Below are positions 59,558 through 64,000 of a stretch of 64,000 nucleotides of DNA, piece by piece (the first letter of the stretch is position 1; every line of letters starts with the position of its first letter). Position numbers and translations under genes: made by a program. Location of the stretch: NCBI RefSeq assembly GCF_964340395.1, contig NC_135570.1:3362498-3426497 (forward strand). Reading direction: 5' to 3'. Source of the DNA: Glandiceps talaboti (taxonomy: Eukaryota; Hemichordata; Enteropneusta; Spengelidae). The notes below the pieces were generated by a model. That model was not told the origin of the DNA. It worked only from the letters and a program-made list of their open reading frames with translations, and made no database searches.

Positions 59558-62500
59558 ATTCTTGCAAACCAGAGCTGTTATTTCTACTGCGACACTTGGA
59601 CAGTGCCATAAAAGAGGCTGTGGTTTATGACGATGGTGTTTTGTGGCTGTAGAGTGTGTATAGTTTCATTGTCAGGCCACATAACTCATAAGTTAGCTTT
59701 TAATATGATGTTTTCAGGAATATTTTTTTTTTGAGAGGATCATAATCCTGTAATCTTAAATGTTTTGAATCTGTTTTTTGATAGGTCCAATGGGATGGGT
59801 GCAACAACAGATGTTGTCAGGTGTCAATCCTCAAGACATCCTTACCAAAATGATACCTGATGGTGCAACCCTTCCAACAGAACTAGATGAGGTGACAATG
59901 TGGAAGATTATCATAAGTATCCTAGGTGAACCACCAAGGCGGAAGAAATTAAAAGACATCAACACATTTGATGACGTGTTACATTTATTACGAACAAAAT
60001 CCAAAATTATGGTTCTCACAGGTGCAGGGGTAAGACTTCAATAAAATGTTCTGATACATATAATTCATGTATTCTTTCATATTGTGTATTTAAAGGCCAA
60101 CGTTTCAATCCCAGGTTCTCACTTTAGTTTTATCTTATCAGTGGAGCCATAAGTATTTCTTAGGATTATTCTCTTGTTCTGGGCCAACTTTTTCTATAAC
60201 TTTGTCAGACAACTGTTTTTCACAGCTAATTTTTTCATCCTTTTTAAAGCAGGCCTTTATATAAACTACGGAACTAATGAGGTGTTGCAGTTGAAAGTAT
60301 TTATATGGATTACAGTACAATAAAATATAACAAATTACAACTGTGGAGATGAATTTCATTATATGTGTTGCACAGTAACTGCAGAACTGTTAAAAGCAAC
60401 ACTTTTCTGTAGTTGCACCAGACGGGAATATTTTAATGCTGTCTCGGTGTCCTGGTGAATCCCAATTTCATGTAAGTTATCCCAATCTTTTCCAGGTGTC
60501 AGTCTCTTGTGGAATACCAGATTTCCGATCCAGAGATGGGATCTATGCACGACTAGCAGTAGATTTTCCAGATCTTCCTGATCCCCAAGCCATGTTTGAT
60601 ATCTCCTACTTCTGGAGGAATCCAAGACCATTTTACAAATTTGCCAAGGTAAGTACATTGTAATTTGTATGTCTTAAAATCATAGCTTTATACTATATAG
60701 TTTGTTTAGGTTTAATCACATATTGCTGTGAGGTTACAGTTACATATTGACTTCATGTGTATAGTCAATATTAGGCTGATGTATGTTATCACTCCCCATT
60801 GTGACCAATCACTTTGAGTGTTCATTTACATAATGACTTCATGTGTATAGTCAATCAGGCTGACATACCCTATCACTCCCTATTGTGACCAATCAGTTTG
60901 AGTGTATTTTTTCTAACCAAACAGTTTGAGCATATAGTTTTCAAACAGTGTTGTTTGCTATTGCTAGCAATACAAGTGGTTAATGAGACATTGGAGTAAA
61001 ATGACAGTTTACAATGTAAGCAGGCTACTAATGTACCTGCAGGGAGTCCTTTTAACAGTTACTTCAACTACTGGGTAATTCATTGCGATGTAAACAGAGT
61101 ACTACCTACAAAGAGTCCTTGTTAACATTCACTTCAATTAATTCATTGCAATGTATTTGATGTATACAGGAAATTTATCCAGGCCAGTTCCAACCTTCTA
61201 TGAGTCACAAGTTTATTGGATTGTTAGAAAAACACAACAAGCTTCTTAGAAACTACACACAGAATATCGACACTTTGGAGCAAGCTGCAAACATCTCTAG
61301 AGTAGTACAATGTCATGGTAAGCAAATATTTTTATATTATACATGTAACTACCAATCTTGACATTTCCATTATCACAAAAGCACACACATAACAGATCAA
61401 CAAAATTTTTGTCACACACCATGAACGGATGATATGAGTTTAGCGAGTGTGAACTGAGATCTCGTGTCCTTGGTGAGAGAGTGTGACATGTGACCTGAGG
61501 TCAGAGTTCATAGCAAAATATATGTCATTTCATTTGTTATCCTGACTATACCCTAGCAGGATTGTTATTGTGAATGTGAGTAGATAGTCAATTGCAGAAA
61601 ATACTGGATGAATCATATAAGCATGCAATGAGTCAATCATAAGCAGAAAGTTTAAAGCATGAAACCTCATACCACTAGTTAGTAGTACAGCAGTGTTCTC
61701 CCCACGATAGATTGCAAAGATGGCTGCTAATTTGCATAATGATTTGCATATAATATGCTTGTCTTCAACATTGAAACATACTCTGGCATATTTAACACAC
61801 ATGGACACACACATGTAGGGGTCAGCCATTTCTCTTCATGTGAAAGTGTTATTATAATATTGTCATTCAAAGATTTCTAAAGCTCAAGGATGGTAAAACA
61901 CTTTTGAAGTATGGCAGGAACCTGCCAAGCATGGCAGCCTGGGTGACAAAGATGGTGTTATCAGTGTTAGCACCATGCTTTATCTATTGTGGGGAGAACA
62001 CTGGCACAGGGACTGGGTGATGGTATATCCTTTAGCAGAGGTACAAATTTGAACTTTAGTTTCAGCAGTCAAACTTCAACATTTTTCATTGTGTAAACTT
62101 CCTGAACTAATAACCATATGTGTTCCAGAAAGGTACATTGCATGGTGGTTCAAGTATAGATATTTTAAGATATGCAAATTGTATATTACCACAATGTTGC
62201 CATCCTAAATACCTTTTTCCATATTTGTAGTGGTTTTGGTACAGAATGTGACATATACATTACAGGAATATAGAAAATAAACACTTTGTTGATGGAGAAT
62301 ATATTGTTAATAGTTCCAAGAGTCAATAGGACAGTACAATATACCTTGTAGTTACATGTACTTTAGAAAGATAAATTGGAAACGAATGTGATGTTTTGAT
62401 CTATCTACTACAGACCTTGGTCACGTGTGTTCAAGGTCTGTAGTAGACGGATTGAAATATCGCATTCGTTTCCAATTTATTGTTCCAAAGTAACTATATT

Positions 62501-63642
62501 GTACTGTCCAAACACTTTGTTGAATATTTAGCTTGTGTTTGTAAACATCTTTGTGATATTTGGCACATGGTTAGAGGACACACATGAGATACATCATTGG
62601 AAAAACACCATTATTCTTTTATTAGGCCAAACATGTGATTATCAGAATGCAATTGCAAATCATTACTTACCAGGTTATTGCTTGGTTGACTTTGTTGGCT
62701 GAAATCTGGTTTTCTTTCTCACTGCTTTCTGATTTATCACTTTTGAAACAAAAACAAAGTTGTGTGTGTTTGTGTACCCTAACTGAAATCAAGTGGCATT
62801 GGTGGTTAAAGAATCTCCTAGTACCTGGATAGACTGTACAAAGGCCTTTGTTAATGCAGAATAGAATATACATTGTATATTCAATTGAATAGCAGTGGAT
62901 TTATCATATTTTGGTACTCCAGCCCAGCCCAGGACATTGTTGTTAAAATGAGTATGAATTCAACCACAGTTATTTTCTTGCAGGCTCCTTTGCAACAGCT
63001 TCCTGCACTAGATGTAAATACCAAGTTGACTGTGAAACCATTAGAGATGACATCTTTAACCAAGTAAGTGAGGATCATAACATCGTTGATGTTGGTTCGC
63101 TATATTGCTTACATTTTACATGTAATAAAATAAGTTACTGAATACAATCGTATTTGTAGGAAGGATTAAAAAATTTGTCAATGTACATTCCCTACTTCAT
63201 CAAGACATGTATCTCATAGATCTCTTTGATTTTTATCATAATCTGGGTATTTTATTTTTTGGTATATCTGTACAAAGGACCAATTGTGTAGAGTGTCACC
63301 TTGAATTTTATGAAATGCAAAGGTTGGTGCCATGTATTTGCCATAGTCGACTTTGCAAGTAAATATTCTGAATAGTGTCATTGCTTGTTGTGAACCATGT
63401 CATAGCAGCCCTTGTAACTTATACCTTCCACCTTTCATCTTTTAAGGTTGTACCCCAATGTCCCCGGTGTCCGCTGTCTTCAGATCCAAGTGAACTTGCT
63501 GTAATGAAACCAGATATTGTTTTCTTTGGAGAGGGACTGTCAGCAAGTTTTCACAAAGGTTTAGACGAAGACAGGGAAGAACTTGATCTGCTTATTGTGA
63601 TAGGATCATCTCTGAAAGTACGACCAGTGGCACTCATTCCAC
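57837..63642 (+). CDS. SIRT1: NAD-dependent protein deacetylase sirtuin-1 (SIRT1), first 7 coding exons, truncated by the window end
   Basis: Exons 57837-58083, 58841-59026, 59785-60029, 60496-60648, 61170-61317, 62984-63063 and 63447-63642 join in phase, giving 418 aa; the last exon ends in phase 1 and the rest lies beyond the window. SIRT1 is a mainly nuclear deacetylase that removes acyl groups from histones and transcription factors using NAD+. The N-terminus ([20 protein letters not shown]) contains a basic PPKRPK stretch, then a Ser/Asp-rich segment. The catalytic core starts near residue 150. NAD-binding GAG and [20 protein letters not shown] follow, then TQNIDTLEQ, the catalytic His326 in QCHG, zinc ligands Cys334/Cys337 and Cys358/Cys361, [11 protein letters not shown] and [14 protein letters not shown]. 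All key residues are intact. Class I (SIRT1) is indicated by [17 protein letters not shown] and the KKLKDINT segment. The start ATG is chosen for its MAD(E/D) match and Kozak context (AACATGG). Confidence 0.96.
59489..59555. repeat. (CA)n microsatellite in SIRT1 intron 2
   Basis: About 33 AC dinucleotides without interruption. Confidence 0.97.
60095..60300 (+). repeat. Dispersed repeat family 4, copy 3 (SIRT1 intron 3)
   Basis: Contains TATCAGTGGAGCCAT, CAACTTTTTCTATAACTTTG, CAGACAACTGTTTTTCACAG and GAGGTGTTGCAGTTGAAA, matching the ordered blocks at 53695-53850. Confidence 0.55.
60748..61165. repeat. Two local tandem duplications in SIRT1 intron 4
   Basis: A unit with GACTTCATGTGTATAGTCAA and TGTGACCAATCA is present twice at 60748-60910. 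A second unit with GAGTCCTT, TAACAG/TTCAC, ACTTCAA and AATTCATTGC is present twice at 61018-61165. Confidence 0.75.
62280..62523. mobile_element. Foldback element in SIRT1 intron 5 flanked by a 14-bp direct repeat
   Basis: Arms of about 80-90 bp pair: AAATTGGAAACGAATG and CTACTACAGACCTTG on the left, with CAAGGTCTGTAGTAG and CATTCGTTTCCAATTT on the right, around a 12-nt loop near 62425. The outer GGACAGTACAATATA pairs with TATATTGTACTGTCC. The direct repeat AAACACTTTGTTGA occurs near 62278 and again at 62509-62522, possibly a target-site duplication. A diverged relative lies at 7981-8140. Confidence 0.85.
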
Positions 63643-63723
63643 GTAAGTCTTCCAGTAGAAGTATTTAAGTGTAAATGTTTTCATAAGGTTTACTAAGTGT
63701 GTTTTACTTCAAAATTGTGCAGG

Positions 63724-63800
63724 TTAGACTTTAAGATATGTCGTGTTGTTCAGCCCTATCAGACTTCTCATATCAATAAGTAGTGGCTGATAGCTTAGCA
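63724..63800. mobile_element. Degenerate copy of the GC-rich palindromic MITE
   Basis: AGACTTTAAGATATGTCGTG resembles the MITE terminus AGACTGTAAGATACGTCGTG with 2 differences. Later GCCCT and TGGCTGAT blocks also match. The right terminus and palindrome are eroded, and no target-site duplication is visible. Confidence 0.55.
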
Positions 63801-64000
63801 CAAAACGTATTAGCTTTACTTAAGTAAACTTTACTCGAGTTCTCCAGGATTTTACATAGGTTCACCACCAAAATTATGGTACAGCGAGTCAAAGGTATGG
63901 TACATGTGGTATAGAAATCTATGTAAGTGAAAAAGAGCTGTAAATTATGAAAGAAGACAGCAATAACTAAACTCATGGTGTAATTTTAAGTCTCCAAGTG

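Overview
The window is ordinary animal nuclear DNA: AT-rich, with spliced genes, GT-AG introns, many microsatellites, SINE-like repeats and numerous foldback (MITE-like) elements. Five genes are recognisable from their spliced products, and a possible last exon of a sixth lies at the left edge. Gene content and moderate intron sizes suggest a marine invertebrate bilaterian, with an invertebrate deuterostome such as a hemichordate or a lophotrochozoan both possible. The species cannot be fixed from the sequence alone. No prokaryotic, viral or CRISPR features were seen.

Layout. 323-503 (+): possible 3' terminal exon of an unidentified membrane protein. About 0.5-6.6 kb: no gene; microsatellites, a SINE fragment and a large foldback at 5.88-6.30 kb. 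6613-9607 (-): LRRC20-type leucine-rich-repeat protein, 4 exons, 179 aa. 10096-13764 (+): eIF4E-binding protein (4E-BP), 3 exons, 121 aa, head-to-head with LRRC20 across 488 bp. 13.8-25.0 kb: no coding gene seen; probably part 4E-BP 3' UTR, with two copies of a GC-rich palindromic MITE. 25133-50538 (+): ANKHD1/ANKRD17 (Drosophila mask) orthologue, 30 coding exons, about 2251 aa, with 15+10 ankyrin repeats, a KH domain and a long low-complexity C-terminal part. 50.5-55.3 kb: no gene; a SINE, a telomere-like run and a foldback. 55277-57131 (-): FADD, death-effector domain plus death domain, 3 exons including a 27-nt microexon, 232 aa. 57837-63642 (+): SIRT1, first 7 coding exons (418 aa), running off the right edge; it is head-to-head with FADD across 705 bp.

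The gene order is the most informative part. In human, LRRC20 and EIF4EBP2 are divergent neighbours on 10q22, with SIRT1 a few Mb away on the same arm, while another 4E-BP paralogue (EIF4EBP3) directly follows ANKHD1 on 5q31 and forms a known read-through with it. This window holds single copies of all four families within 64 kb, which looks like the unduplicated ancestral neighbourhood of both human segments. The products share growth and survival themes: 4E-BP in mTORC1-controlled translation, ANKHD1/mask in Hippo and receptor signalling, SIRT1 in NAD-dependent deacetylation, FADD in death-receptor signalling. Physical linkage is seen here; functional co-regulation is only an inference. I found no convincing undescribed multi-gene system. 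The non-genic novelty lies in the dense set of hairpin-forming repeats, several of them inside introns.
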